Origin: Streptomyces sp. NBC_01445
GTDB lineage: Bacteria; Actinomycetota; Actinomycetes; Streptomycetales; Streptomycetaceae
Assembly: GCF_035918235.1 (NCBI RefSeq)
Contig: NZ_CP109485.1
Coordinates: forward strand, 8,525,001 to 8,589,000
Length of the DNA: 64,000 bases
Direction: 5' to 3'
Position 1 is the stretch's first letter; each line of letters begins with the position of its first letter. The translations under genes were made by a program, and so were the position numbers. Under the pieces are notes generated by a model. It did not search any database, was not told the DNA's origin, and was given only the letters and a program-made list of their open reading frames with translations. This document shows, piece after piece, positions 51,297-60,801 of the stretch.

Positions 51297-52250
51297 ATGC
51301 TGCTGCGCGAACTCGAATGGTTCACGACCCTGGCCGAGACCCAACACATGACGGAAGCCTCGCTGCGCCTCAGCATCAGCCAGCCGACGCTGTCGCGCGC
51401 CCTGGCCAGACTCGAGCGCAAACTGGGCGTCCAGCTCTTCGACCGTCACCACAGCGGACTGCGTCTGAACAAGTACGGGGAGATCTTCCACGCGCACGCC
51501 GTCCGGGCGATGAGTGAGGTCGACAGGGGCGAGGAACGGATCGCCACCCTGGTCGACCCGCAGCGAGGGTCCGTATCGCTGGGATTCATCCATTCCTTCG
51601 GCGGCTGGCTGGTTCCCGACCTCCTGAACGGTTACCGAAAGCTCGCCCCCAGAACCTCTTTCGAGCTGCACGGAGCGGCCTGCGATGCCGTGGTGGACGA
51701 GGTGCGTGACGGAACGGTCGACATCGGATTCGTCGCGCCCCAACCTGGCGCCGACGACGTGCAGTGGACCCCTCTCGGGCGCGAACGGCTGTGTCTGTCG
51801 GTTCCGCCGGGCCATGCCCTCGAAGGACGCGATCAGGTGGCGATCGCCGAGCTGGCCGCGGAGCCGATGGTGGTCCTCAAGACCGGGTTCGGCTTGCGGC
51901 AGATCACTGACAGCCTGTGCGGGCAGGCAGGATTCCGAGCCTGCATCGCCATCGAGGTGACAGAACTGTCCACCCTGCACGCCCTGGTGGCAGCGGGGAT
52001 GGGCGTGGCAGTCGTACCCGCCTCGTGGCCCGAGGGCATGCCCGGCTCCACCGCCATCACCGTCCCGTTCAGCGATCCGACCGCCTTCCGGGACTACGGG
52101 GCGGTCACCAGGCGAGGGGGGCCGGGCAGCAGGGCTGCACAACGATTCCTCGGATACGTCGCGGGCCGTGCCCATCCGGCAGCCACACCGTGCCGAGCGG
52201 CAGACGAGGGGACAGGGGCGGTCGCGCTCGCCCCGGCAATCAGCGTCTGA
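51297..52250 (+). CDS. LysR-family transcriptional regulator
   Basis: This 317-residue LysR protein has an N-terminal winged HTH: 'LRELEWFTTLAETQHMTEAS' and 'LRLSISQPTLSRALARLERK'. Its effector domain starts near residue 92 ('GSVSLGFIHSFGGWLVPDLL') and shows 'TGFGLRQITDSLC' and 'ALVAAGMGVAVVPASW'. CAGGGAG lies 8 bases before the start. It is not close to the LysR at 45986 in the effector domain, so it is not a recent duplicate. The divergent OYE gene or the ring-cleavage genes at 54674 are candidate targets. Confidence 0.92.
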   Translation: MLLRELEWFTTLAETQHMTEASLRLSISQPTLSRALARLERKLGVQLFDRHHSGLRLNKYGEIFHAHAVRAMSEVDRGEERIATLVDPQRGSVSLGFIHSFGGWLVPDLLNGYRKLAPRTSFELHGAACDAVVDEVRDGTVDIGFVAPQPGADDVQWTPLGRERLCLSVPPGHALEGRDQVAIAELAAEPMVVLKTGFGLRQITDSLCGQAGFRACIAIEVTELSTLHALVAAGMGVAVVPASWPEGMPGSTAITVPFSDPTAFRDYGAVTRRGGPGSRAAQRFLGYVAGRAHPAATPCRAADEGTGAVALAPAISV

Positions 52251-52345
52251 TCCGTACCGGACGGCAGCGACGCGGCATCCGGCCGGGACGGGACGGCCAT
52301 TGATATCTGCAGGAGTCTTGGCCCAGAAGGCCAGGTCGGCAGAGA

Positions 52346-54688
52346 ATGGCCCGCATGAGCTGGCACGCAGTCCCCTCTGGCCCCCCGGCGTCATGGCCGA
52401 CCCAGTTGTTCGGACGGGACCGCGAGCTCGCCGATGCCCGTGGCCTGATGGCGTCCAGTCGCCTCGTGACGCTCACCGGCCCCGGTGGTGTCGGCAAGAC
52501 CTCCCTTGCCGCCGCGATGGCCGGCACGCTCGAGCGGGCGTTCAAGGACGGGGTCTGGTTCGTGGAGCTGGGTGCTCAGCGCAGCTCGGAGACCGTCGCC
52601 GAATGGGTGGCCACCGGCCTCGGGCTGAGCACGGCACCCGTCGAGGATGCCGAGGAGCAGCTCCGTCGGCATCTGACCGGCCGGTCGGCTCTGCTGGTCC
52701 TGGACAACTGCGAGCACGTACTGCCCGGTTGCCAGCGCCTGGTGGCCAGGCTTCTCGGCGCCTGCGACGAGTTGCGCGTGCTGACGACCAGCCGGGAGCC
52801 GTTGCGGTTGCGGGGCGAACGCGCCGTCGTCGTCCGTCCGCTGCCCGTACCGCCGGTCGGCGGGGAGAGTACCGTGGGCGAACTGCGCGGGTTTCCGGCC
52901 GTCGCTCTGCTCGAGGCCCGGGCCAAGTCCGTCAACGACCAGTTCGAGATCACCGAGCGGGAGCTGCCGTCGGTGGTGGAACTGGTGGCCCGCCTGGACG
53001 GTATGCCGCTGGCCATCGAGCTGGCTGCGGCGAGGTTGAGGTCGCTGTCGGTCCGCGAACTGCTCGACCGCATCAACGACCGGTTTACGCTCCTCAACCG
53101 CGGCGACCCGACCGCCTCGCCGCACCACCGCTCGCTCGACGCCATGGTGCGGTGGAGTTACGACCTGTGTACACCGCAGGAGCAGAGGTTGTGGACCCGG
53201 CTGGCAGCCTTCACCGGGGGCCCCGACCTCGCCAGCATCCAAGCGGTGTGCGGGTTTCCGCCGCTGGAAGCCACCGAGCTGCTCGACGCACTCGACGGGC
53301 TGGTCGCCAAATCGATCCTCCTGCCCGAAATCCGGAACGGGGAAATGCGCTACCGGCTCCTGGAGACCCTGCGGGAGTTCGCCCTGGTGCACGGTCGGCC
53401 GAGCGAGGACCACGACCGTGCCCGCCGTGCTCACGTCGATCACTACCGATCCTGGGCCACCCGGACCGCACAGAGCTTCTTCGGACCCGACCAGACCGAG
53501 TCTCTCGAGCGACTGGCATCGGACTTCGCCAATCTTGAACTGGCCTTCGAGGGCTCGCTCGGGGAACCGGGCCGTACGCGCGAAGCGCTCCAGCTCGCTT
53601 CCAGCCTCAGCGTCTACTGGATCACCGGCCACCTGCGTGAGGGCCGTCGTTGGCTGGCGCAGGCACTTCAGGCGGACACCGCGCCTTCCGTCGAGCGCGG
53701 CAACGCACTCTGGGTGGCCGCCGCCGTAGCGGCACTCCACGGAGAACTGCCCCTGGCCAAGGAGCACCTCCTCGCCGCCGGCGACATCGTACGGTCGACC
53801 GGCGACCCCCGACTGACGGCTCACGTCGCCACTTGGAGCGGCCAAGTAGCCCTGACCTCAGGCGACTTGCCGACAGCCCGGCATGCCTTCGAAACCGCAC
53901 GGGTGGGCCATGCAGATCTCGCCGACCCGGAGGGGCTGCTGATGACGCTCTTCCTGCGCGCATTCCTCAAGAGCGCAGAGGGTGACCAAGAAGGCGCCGC
54001 GGAGTCGTGCCGCGAGGCCATCGACCGCAGCGAAGACCTCGGCGAGACCTGGGGCCGCTCCTACGCCGTGTGGGTCCTTGCCTATGACGCCTGGACACGC
54101 CATGACCTGGCCGCGGCCGAGGAGTGGGCCAAGCAGAGCCTGGAACTCAAGCTCGCCTTCCGGGACGACGTCGGCACAGCGCTCGTCATCAACCTGATGG
54201 CCGGCATCGCCCTGGAAAGGGGCGAGGCCACGAAGGCGGCCCAACTCCTCGGCGGCGTCGAAGCCCTGTGGTCCCGGCTCGACACCAGGACCGCGGCTTT
54301 CGGTCCCGTACTCGGCTCCCAGTACAAAGCGATCGAGAGCACCGTCGAGGAAAAGCTCGGCCATGCCACCTTTCAGCGCCTGTACGAGGAGGGGCGCCGC
54401 CTCGACCCGGACGGGCGAACAAGGCTGGCGCTCGACCACATCACCGAGCCTGACAAGGACCGAAGCGAAGCCGCTCCCGCACCCGACCTGCTCACCGCTC
54501 GGGAGAAGGAGGTCGCGTCGTACTTGGCTGATGGCCTCAGCAACCGTGCGATCGCCGCCGCGTTGGTGATCTCCCCGCGTACGGCCGAGGTTCACGTGGA
54601 GCACATTCTCGCCAAGCTCGAGGTCCGCTCACGGGCCGAGGCCGGCATGTGGGCTGCCCGGACGCTCGGACGGTCACCGCACGCCTGA
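52346..54688 (+). CDS. LuxR-family regulator with AfsR-type NB ATPase and TPR-like region
   Basis: This 780-residue regulator has a P-loop '[20 protein letters not shown]' near residue 45, a Walker B-like '[14 protein letters not shown]', '[19 protein letters not shown]' (sensor 1) and '[20 protein letters not shown]'. Helical TPR-like repeats fill residues about 350-690. The C terminus is a LuxR HTH: '[20 protein letters not shown]' and '[20 protein letters not shown]'. This is the STAND/LAL-like layout of ATP-gated activators. It overlaps the convergent dioxygenase gene by 15 bases at the 3' end. Target genes are unknown; a fragment of its interior recurs at 46990-47052. Confidence 0.9.
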   Translation: MARMSWHAVPSGPPASWPTQLFGRDRELADARGLMASSRLVTLTGPGGVGKTSLAAAMAGTLERAFKDGVWFVELGAQRSSETVAEWVATGLGLSTAPVEDAEEQLRRHLTGRSALLVLDNCEHVLPGCQRLVARLLGACDELRVLTTSREPLRLRGERAVVVRPLPVPPVGGESTVGELRGFPAVALLEARAKSVNDQFEITERELPSVVELVARLDGMPLAIELAAARLRSLSVRELLDRINDRFTLLNRGDPTASPHHRSLDAMVRWSYDLCTPQEQRLWTRLAAFTGGPDLASIQAVCGFPPLEATELLDALDGLVAKSILLPEIRNGEMRYRLLETLREFALVHGRPSEDHDRARRAHVDHYRSWATRTAQSFFGPDQTESLERLASDFANLELAFEGSLGEPGRTREALQLASSLSVYWITGHLREGRRWLAQALQADTAPSVERGNALWVAAAVAALHGELPLAKEHLLAAGDIVRSTGDPRLTAHVATWSGQVALTSGDLPTARHAFETARVGHADLADPEGLLMTLFLRAFLKSAEGDQEGAAESCREAIDRSEDLGETWGRSYAVWVLAYDAWTRHDLAAAEEWAKQSLELKLAFRDDVGTALVINLMAGIALERGEATKAAQLLGGVEALWSRLDTRTAAFGPVLGSQYKAIESTVEEKLGHATFQRLYEEGRRLDPDGRTRLALDHITEPDKDRSEAAPAPDLLTAREKEVASYLADGLSNRAIAAALVISPRTAEVHVEHILAKLEVRSRAEAGMWAARTLGRSPHA

Positions 54689-55579
54689 CGGCGCGGAAGG
54701 TGCGAGGACAATGTCGAACCTCACCCGTGTCCAGTCTCCGTCCAGCAGACGGCCGTCGGGCGCCGGTGTGCCGGCCGGCTGCCTTACGAACTCCTTGACC
54801 AGCGACTCCTTCACGCCGAAGACCGCGTCCGAGGCGAGCAACCCGTCCCCGCGCACGAAGATATGAGTCACCAGCCGACGGGCACCCGGCGCGGTCACCA
54901 TGAAGTGCAGGTGCGACGCGCGCATGGGTGACCGGCCGGCGGCCGCCAGCATCCGGCCTACCGGACCGTCGTGCGGAATCGGATACGGCGTGGGCGTGAC
55001 CGCCCAGAAGCGGTAGGTGCCGTCCTTGTCTGTGGACAGCTGGGCCCTTCCTGCCCGGTGGTCCTCGGCGTACTGCACATCGTAGAACCCGTCGTCATCG
55101 GCCTCCCACACGTCGAGGCGCGCGTCCGAAACGGGATTGCCATCCGCGTCGGTGACAGTGCCCTCCACCCAGCACGGCTGTCCTTTGGCGCCGAAGGTGA
55201 TGTCACCCCCGTTGTCGATGCGCGGCGCGTCCTCGACGAAGAACGGCCCAAAGACGGTGGCCTCAGTGGCATTGCCGTGCGCTTCGTTGTTCATGGCGAT
55301 GGTCTGCATCGATGCGCCGAGCACGTCGGACAGCAGGACGAACTCCTGCCGTGTGGCGTCGGTGATGTGTCCCACGGCGGTCAGGAAGTCGATGCCCGAC
55401 TGCCACTCCGCCTCGGTGAGCCGGACCTCGCGCAAGAAGCCGTGCAGATGCCGTACGAGCGAACGCAGTACCTGGTCAAGCCGAGGGTCCTGGCACCCGT
55501 CGAAGGAGCGCAGCACACGCTCGACGAGTTCGTCCTCGCGGGTCCGCTGTTCGTCGGAGATGTCAGGGGAGAACGTCAT
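54674..55579 (-). CDS. Intradiol dioxygenase, hydroxyquinol 1,2-dioxygenase type
   Basis: The product is about 301 residues from the ATG at 55579 (a start at 55591 is possible). It has a helical N-terminal dimerisation part and a beta-sandwich catalytic domain. Fe(III) ligands are Tyr in '[13 protein letters not shown]', Tyr in '[12 protein letters not shown]', and two His in '[14 protein letters not shown]'. '[20 protein letters not shown]' is typical of hydroxyquinol dioxygenases, which cleave 1,2,4-trihydroxybenzene to maleylacetate. Maleylacetate reductase is encoded at 32777. It overlaps the reductase gene upstream, so both are cotranscribed. Confidence 0.88.
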   Translation of the reverse strand: MTFSPDISDEQRTREDELVERVLRSFDGCQDPRLDQVLRSLVRHLHGFLREVRLTEAEWQSGIDFLTAVGHITDATRQEFVLLSDVLGASMQTIAMNNEAHGNATEATVFGPFFVEDAPRIDNGGDITFGAKGQPCWVEGTVTDADGNPVSDARLDVWEADDDGFYDVQYAEDHRAGRAQLSTDKDGTYRFWAVTPTPYPIPHDGPVGRMLAAAGRSPMRASHLHFMVTAPGARRLVTHIFVRGDGLLASDAVFGVKESLVKEFVRQPAGTPAPDGRLLDGDWTRVRFDIVLAPSAPSGVR

Positions 55580-56867
55580 GGCAGATCGCATTCCTTATAC
55601 CGATGTCGTGGAGTCGGGGACCGGAGCGCGCCGGGACACGGCCGGTACTGACTGCGGCACCGACGTGTGCCAGTGCGGCGTCCCACGCCACCCCGTCCGT
55701 CAGCATCGCGCGCACCTCGTCGAAGAGGTACTGGTGCTCAAAGGCAAGGGCGCCGTGCAGAACGTTCTCGCGGCCGAACAGAGCGACCTCGCCCTCGCCC
55801 GTCCGCTGGGTGACGACCCGCTCGTCCCCATTGAGGAACCCGGTGAGTTGAATGCGCACTCCGTGTTGGTAGGAGCGCCGGTACGGAATGCCGGCATACG
55901 AATCGGGGGCTCCGCGGGTGATCGACCGCGCGGCGTTGAGGCCTGCGATGCGGCCCTGGTCGGCGGCGTTCGTCCATTGCTCGCCCCGCATGCGGGTGCC
56001 GTAGCGAGGGTTGGACCAACGGGCGGCGTCCCCGGCCGCAAAGACATGGTTGTACGCCTGTAGCCCCGCGTCGCAGACGATGCCGTCCCGGAGAGCAAGT
56101 CCGGACGACTCCAGCCATTCAGTTGCGGGCCGGTGCCCATCGGCGATGACGATCACGTCGGCCGGCACCAGCGTCCCGCTGCTCAGCCGCAGGCGTCGGC
56201 GCAGGCCGTCCTTGACGACCTCGACGACTCCGTCACCGAAGCAGGGCGCGACTCCGGCCCGATGGTGCAGCGCGGCATAAGAGTTCACCGCGACGGCGCC
56301 GAAACGTCCCATCGGCTCGGGCGAGCCATCGACAAGCGACACCGTGCGGCCCGCGCGCCGGAGCCGCGACGCCGTCTCGCCACCGGCCAGTCCCGCTCCG
56401 ATGACGGCGACGGCCAGGGAGGGGTCGGCCAGCACGGCGCGCAACGCCGACACTTCTTCGCGTTGCCCGACCGTGTAGACCCGTGACTCTTCGGTGAGGA
56501 GTGCCGGGATCGTGGGTGCGCAGCCGCAGGCGATGACCAGCGCGCGGTAGGAGACGCTGCCGTTTCCGACCAGAATCCGCTGGTTGGCGAGGTCGAGTTC
56601 GCTCGCCCGGGCTCCCAACCGAAGGTCCACGCCCTGGCTGCCGAGCTGACTCAAGGCACGCAGTGTGGTCGAGTCGAGGTCGGTCGGGCCGGTGAGTCCC
56701 GTCCTGTCAGCCAGCGGCAGGTTGTAGCGGGGCCGTACACGTTCACCGATCACCATGACCGAGAGCCCTCGGCCCATCTTCGCGACCGCATGAGCCGCGT
56801 GCAGCCCGGCCACGGAGGCGCCCACGACGACGATGTCCCGGGACAGAGCCCCGGACACCTCAGCCAT
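55563..56867 (-). CDS. FAD/NAD(P)-dependent ferredoxin reductase-like protein
   Basis: This 434-residue protein has '[20 protein letters not shown]' (FAD), '[20 protein letters not shown]' (NAD(P)H) and '[14 protein letters not shown]', and shares its layout with the reductase at 29935 (for example '[20 protein letters not shown]'). It starts at the ATG 56867 after GGAGG; a GTG at 56876 is too close to that site. No ferredoxin or oxygenase gene is next to it, only the intradiol dioxygenase whose start it overlaps. It may reduce a partner encoded elsewhere, or act on quinones or as an activase for the dioxygenase. Confidence 0.85.
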   Translation of the reverse strand: MAEVSGALSRDIVVVGASVAGLHAAHAVAKMGRGLSVMVIGERVRPRYNLPLADRTGLTGPTDLDSTTLRALSQLGSQGVDLRLGARASELDLANQRILVGNGSVSYRALVIACGCAPTIPALLTEESRVYTVGQREEVSALRAVLADPSLAVAVIGAGLAGGETASRLRRAGRTVSLVDGSPEPMGRFGAVAVNSYAALHHRAGVAPCFGDGVVEVVKDGLRRRLRLSSGTLVPADVIVIADGHRPATEWLESSGLALRDGIVCDAGLQAYNHVFAAGDAARWSNPRYGTRMRGEQWTNAADQGRIAGLNAARSITRGAPDSYAGIPYRRSYQHGVRIQLTGFLNGDERVVTQRTGEGEVALFGRENVLHGALAFEHQYLFDEVRAMLTDGVAWDAALAHVGAAVSTGRVPARSGPRLHDIGIRNAICHDVLP

Positions 56868-57264
56868 CTGCCTCACACCTCCGCGGCGCGGTCAGGGCCC
56901 CTTCATCATGGGCATTGCGGGAGTCGGGCACGGTTCTCCTCCGGTGAGCGAGCGAGGTAGACCAATCGTGCGGTGACGGACTCGCGATGTGAATCACCGG
57001 AAACTTCCGTCGCTTCATGCACCTGCTGCATAGGTGCAGGTAGTGGATCCGACGGACATCCCGGCGGGTAACGCCCCGATCACGAAGCCGAGTTGCTCCC
57101 TATGCCTGGCTGGCCGCGACGGCTTACGTTCCCCGCGAAAACCAGCCGCGTGACATGAGTTGAGTGTCCGTTGCGGCTCCGAAGAATCTGTCCTGCCTTC
57201 CGGGCCCTCTGCGTGCCGCTCTCTGTGGTCGCGCCATGACTGCCCCGACCTTGGAAGAGGAACT
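56868..57264. other. Divergent intergenic region with conserved element
   Basis: No gene is seen in this gap of about 400 bases. It contains the conserved element at 57015-57038, about 150 bases upstream of the reductase-dioxygenase operon, matching the element before the ALDH gene at 42454. Confidence 0.6.
57015..57038 (-). promoter_or_regulatory. Conserved regulatory element, copy F
   Basis: Nineteen of 24 positions match copy E at 42548-42571. It contains a perfect TGCACCT-N7-AGGTGCA inverted repeat (57018-57038) and the shared TCATGCA and GCTGCAT blocks. On the minus strand both copies are followed by GCATGA(A)GCGAC and a conserved TTCC-GG block. It lies upstream of the reductase-dioxygenase operon. 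Confidence 0.55.
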
Positions 57265-58428
57265 GTGTGCACCGTCCCGGGAAGATCCCAGACGGCCGGG
57301 GCAACCCGGCGTTCGCTGCTCATCGGCGGGGCTGCCGTCAGCGCAGGTAGTGTTTTCGCCGCCGGCCCGGCAGTCGCTCAGGCTGATCCCCGTTCTGCAT
57401 CGGACCACCGAACACGACTTGTCCTTCTGGGCACGGGAGGCGGTCCGACCTGGTGGGGAGGCCGCTCCCCGCGGATGGGGATCGCCTCTGCGGTGGCCGT
57501 GGGAGACCGGTACTACCTTGTTGATGCGGGATCGGGTGTCGGCGGACGACTGCACGATTCCGGGCTCGGGGAACCGGGTGTCCTCGATACGCTCGCCGCG
57601 GTCTTCCTCACCCACCTCCACTCCGACCACGTCGTCGACTTGAACAACCTGCTGTCCTTCGGGGCCTTCAACGGCCTGGAGAGTTCCGGCCGTTCTGTGC
57701 CGGTGTGGGGCCCCGGCAACAGAGGTTCCCTGCCCCCGCTGTACGGTCAACCGCCCGCACCGGAACCAGTCGCCCCGGACAATCCCACACCGGGCACCCG
57801 CGAGATGCTCGAGCTGATGGCCCGTACGTATGCCACGGACTTCAACGACCGCGCGTTCGACAACCGCAAGCCGCTCCCTTCACAGCTCGTCGAGGGCAGG
57901 GACGTTCCCATACCGCAGTAATACCTGACGGATCCCAACGGGCAGCCGCACCCCCGCGTGAGCCCGGTGACCTTCTATGAGGACGACAGGGTCCGGGTTT
58001 CCGCGACGCTGGTGCAGCACGCGCCGGTCTTTCCCGCCCTGGCCTACCGGTTCGACACCGACGATGGTTCGGTGGCCTTCTCCGGAGACACCGGCCCTTC
58101 GGCCAACCTCGTCGAACTCGCCTCGGGCGCAGATGTCTTGGTGCATGAGGTCATTGCCCGCGCGTACGTGGAGCAGCAGTACCCGCCGCCGCGCAGCGAG
58201 TCCGAGGAGGGGCTCGTCGCCCACCTGCTGGCTTCCCATACCGCGGACGATGAGGTCGGTACGGTCGCAGAGCAGGCAGGCGTGGCCACTCTGGTGCTCT
58301 CGCACCTCGTCCCTGCTGACTGGCCTGAAAGCCGGTGGAAGCGAGAGGTGCAGGGATTCTCCGGGCGCCTGATCGTCGGCCATGACCTCGACCAGTTCGG
58401 GATCGGACCGAGGGCGTCGGGCCGCTGA
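57265..58428 (+). pseudogene. Exported MBL-fold metallo-hydrolase interrupted by an in-frame stop
   Basis: The frame opens at a GTG (57265) preceded by GGAAGAGG and encodes a Tat signal: 'ATRRSLLIGGAAVSAGSVFA' then 'AGPAVAQA'. The metallo-beta-lactamase fold follows, with 'TRLVLLGTGGGP' and the zinc motif 'FLTHLHSDHVVDLNNLL' (HxHxDH). At 57919 a TAA stops translation, but the same frame continues without shift ('YLTDPNGQPHPRVSPVTFYE') through 'VAFSGDTGPSANLVELA', 'VLVHEVIARAYVEQ' and 'SHTADDEVGTVAEQAGVATL' to 58428. So a single base change probably broke an exported hydrolase of about 387 residues. A GTG at 57958 could start a C-terminal fragment. Confidence 0.85.
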
Positions 58429-58853
58429 CTGCGTGGCCGGTACTGCCGTTGCGGAGTGAGTGCTGCATTGGGGACGGAGACGCTCTTCGGGCCGGCGAAG
58501 GGAGTCGGGGCTACTTAGTGACATACGCAAGTGACTGTGCGCCCCGGCTCTTGATGTAGGCGTACTCGGGGCTCAAGCGGCCGTATCGGGTCAGGCCCGT
58601 GCTTCAAGGGAGTGTGGGCGGGACGCGGAGAACTCACCGGGAGGGATGCCCGGGCTTCGTGGTCAAGGCCCTGACTATCCGCACGGCCTCCGTCGCTCAC
58701 CTTGAAGGAGGTATCGGCGCGGGCCTCCTCGCGGTGCCCGTCTGCTCGAACCTCCCTCGCTCGGAAGGGGGTCGAAGCAGAAAGCCGGGTGTGTACGGCA
58801 TGTGTGCCGGCCAGGCGGCGAGGGCGCCTGACCGGGGGTTCTCAGCGGGGGCT
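58429..58853. other. Intergenic region of unclear content
   Basis: This gap of about 425 bases has no supported gene on either strand. From about 58535 on the plus strand it begins GTGCGCCCCGG and continues with several GC-rich dyads and 'GGAGAACTCACCGGGAGGGA', features faintly like the 5' part of a group II intron, but no catalytic domain V or maturase is seen. I regard its nature as open. Confidence 0.4.
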
Positions 58854-60605
58854 CTACTCGGTCTCGTATGCGGTGGCGTTGGCGGCGTGACGGGCGGCGA
58901 TGTAGCCGAAGGTCATGGCGGGGCCGATGTTGATGCCACCGGACGGGTAGTGGCCACGCATCACGTTGGCCTGGTCGCAACCCGCCGCGTACAGGCCGGG
59001 GATCGCCTCGCCGGTCGCGTTCAGCACCCGCGCCCGGTCGTCGGTGTTCAGGCCGGCGAAGGTTCCGAAGCTGCCGGGCAGCACCTTGATCGCGTAGAAG
59101 GGGCCCTTCTCCAGTGGAGCCAGGGACGGGTTGGGGCCGTGCGCGTAGTCACCGGAGCCGCGGTTGAAGGGGGTGGTGCCCCGCTGGAACTCGGGGTCCT
59201 CTCCCTGGCGTGCGTGCTGGTTGAACTCGTCGACGGTGCGCCGGAGTTGGACCGGGTCGATGCCGCAGGTCTGCGCGAGTTCCTCCAGGGTGCGTCCGCG
59301 CGTCATGTATCCATTGCGCAGGTAGGGCCACTGCGGGACCGGGAACGGCTTGGCCATGCCGAAGGGGTAGCGGCGCTGGAACCGGTGGTCGCAGATGAGC
59401 CAGGAGATCACTTCTTCTCCCTGCGGGGTGGCGTCGATCATGGCGGTGACGTAGTCGTAGTAGCCGTTCGCTTCGTTGACGAAGCGTCGGCCGTCGCGCA
59501 TCACCGCGAGAAGTCCGGGCTTTGCGCGGTCGACGATGTGGGGGAACCTGCCGGTACGGCCGTTGGGAAGCTTGATGGGGGAGACCGGGCACCAGGCGGC
59601 GGGGGAGGCGCCGGTGGTGTCGAGGACTCCGCCGACCTCCTCGGCGAGGCGAATGCCGTCGCCGGTGGTGGCGGCGGGGGCCAGGGCCTGGTGGTCCACG
59701 CCGGTGCCCTTGGGGAAGAGGGCGCGGCGCCGCTCGTCGTCGTGCGGGAAGCCGCCGGTGGCCAGGACCGTGCCGCGGCGGGCGTGGATGGTGACGTCGC
59801 CCCGCGGGGTGGAGACCACGGCTCCGTTGACCTTGCCGTGTTCGGTGAGCAGGCGTGTGGCGGGGGCGTTGACATAGAGCTTCACGCCCAGGTCCTCGGC
59901 GGACTTCGCCAGTCGGGCCACGAGCGCCGGCCCGTTGACCAGGTGCATACCGCGCCGATGCGTGGAGAGGTCCAGTGTGTGGAGGGCGACGCGCCGGGCG
60001 GCGTGGAGGAAGCCCTTGACCGAGGTGGTGGCGTGCAGGAAGTGCTGCAGGTCCGGGCCGGCCATGATGCCCATTCCGAGGAACGAGGTCTCGTACATCT
60101 GCGGGCGCAGTTTGCGGCGCAGGGACTTGCTCAGGCGGCGTGCGTTGATCGGCTTGGGCCCCACCTGACGGCCGCCGCTGCTCGCTCCGGGCTGCCACGC
60201 CTGGATGTCGGCGATCTTGGCGCCGTTGACGAAGCGCAGGCTGGTGTGGTCGTGGAAGAAGCCGACCATCTGGGGAGCGGCCTCGAGGAAGGCGTTCACC
60301 CGTGTCTCGTCGAAGTCCTTGCCCAAGACGTTCTTGAGGTAGGTGCGTGGCTGGTCGATGTCCTCGACGGGGCCTTCGGCCTGGGCGAGGGGGTGGCGTG
60401 GTGTCCACATCCAGCCGCCGGACCAGGCGGTGGCGCCGCCACAGACCGGGTCCTTCTCGACCACGACCACCTTCAGGCCGTGCCAGGCGGCGGTGACCGC
60501 GGCCGACAGGCCGCCGGCGCCCGACCCGATGACCAACAGGTCGCAGTCCATCTCCCTTGTTTTCGCCTGTTCGGGGTTGGTCGTGGTGGTGGCTTGGGCA
60601 CTCAT
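58854..60605 (-). CDS. FAD-dependent dehydrogenase (3-ketosteroid dehydrogenase / fumarate reductase-like)
   Basis: This 583-residue flavoprotein starts at the ATG at 60605 (GGAAGAGAGA upstream); the longer frame to 60788 is not family-like. 'DCDLLVIGSGAGGLSAAVTA' (FAD), 'GATAWSGGWMWTPRHPLA', 'RRGTVLATGGFPHDDERRRA' and the C-terminal 'GHYPSGGINIGPAMTFGYIA' match the fumarate reductase/ketosteroid-1-dehydrogenase family. It would desaturate a ring or chain next to a carbonyl, or reduce an enoate. It shares a transcript with the upstream transporter gene, separated by 196 bases. Confidence 0.88.
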   Translation of the reverse strand: MSAQATTTTNPEQAKTREMDCDLLVIGSGAGGLSAAVTAAWHGLKVVVVEKDPVCGGATAWSGGWMWTPRHPLAQAEGPVEDIDQPRTYLKNVLGKDFDETRVNAFLEAAPQMVGFFHDHTSLRFVNGAKIADIQAWQPGASSGGRQVGPKPINARRLSKSLRRKLRPQMYETSFLGMGIMAGPDLQHFLHATTSVKGFLHAARRVALHTLDLSTHRRGMHLVNGPALVARLAKSAEDLGVKLYVNAPATRLLTEHGKVNGAVVSTPRGDVTIHARRGTVLATGGFPHDDERRRALFPKGTGVDHQALAPAATTGDGIRLAEEVGGVLDTTGASPAAWCPVSPIKLPNGRTGRFPHIVDRAKPGLLAVMRDGRRFVNEANGYYDYVTAMIDATPQGEEVISWLICDHRFQRRYPFGMAKPFPVPQWPYLRNGYMTRGRTLEELAQTCGIDPVQLRRTVDEFNQHARQGEDPEFQRGTTPFNRGSGDYAHGPNPSLAPLEKGPFYAIKVLPGSFGTFAGLNTDDRARVLNATGEAIPGLYAAGCDQANVMRGHYPSGGINIGPAMTFGYIAARHAANATAYETE

Positions 60606-60801
60606 CGGTTCTCTCTTCCCGCCGGTGTGTTGTCCCGGCGTATTGCTTGCTCGCGTGCCGTGTTGTCGAGCTGCCGTGCCTTCGGGCCAGGGCTGTTGCG
60701 GCACGGTGAGCTGGGGCAGAAAAGGGGGGTCGTCGCGGCGACCGGCGGCGAGCCCTTGCTGAGCTGCCGCACGCCGTGCGGACGTCACCTTCCCGGGTGG
60801 G

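Noticed and set aside
57958..58428. C-terminal MBL segment as an independent gene starting at GTG 57958
   Set aside because: It is in the same frame as the upstream half, lacks the HxHxDH motif and has no ribosome site, so it is treated as part of one broken gene.
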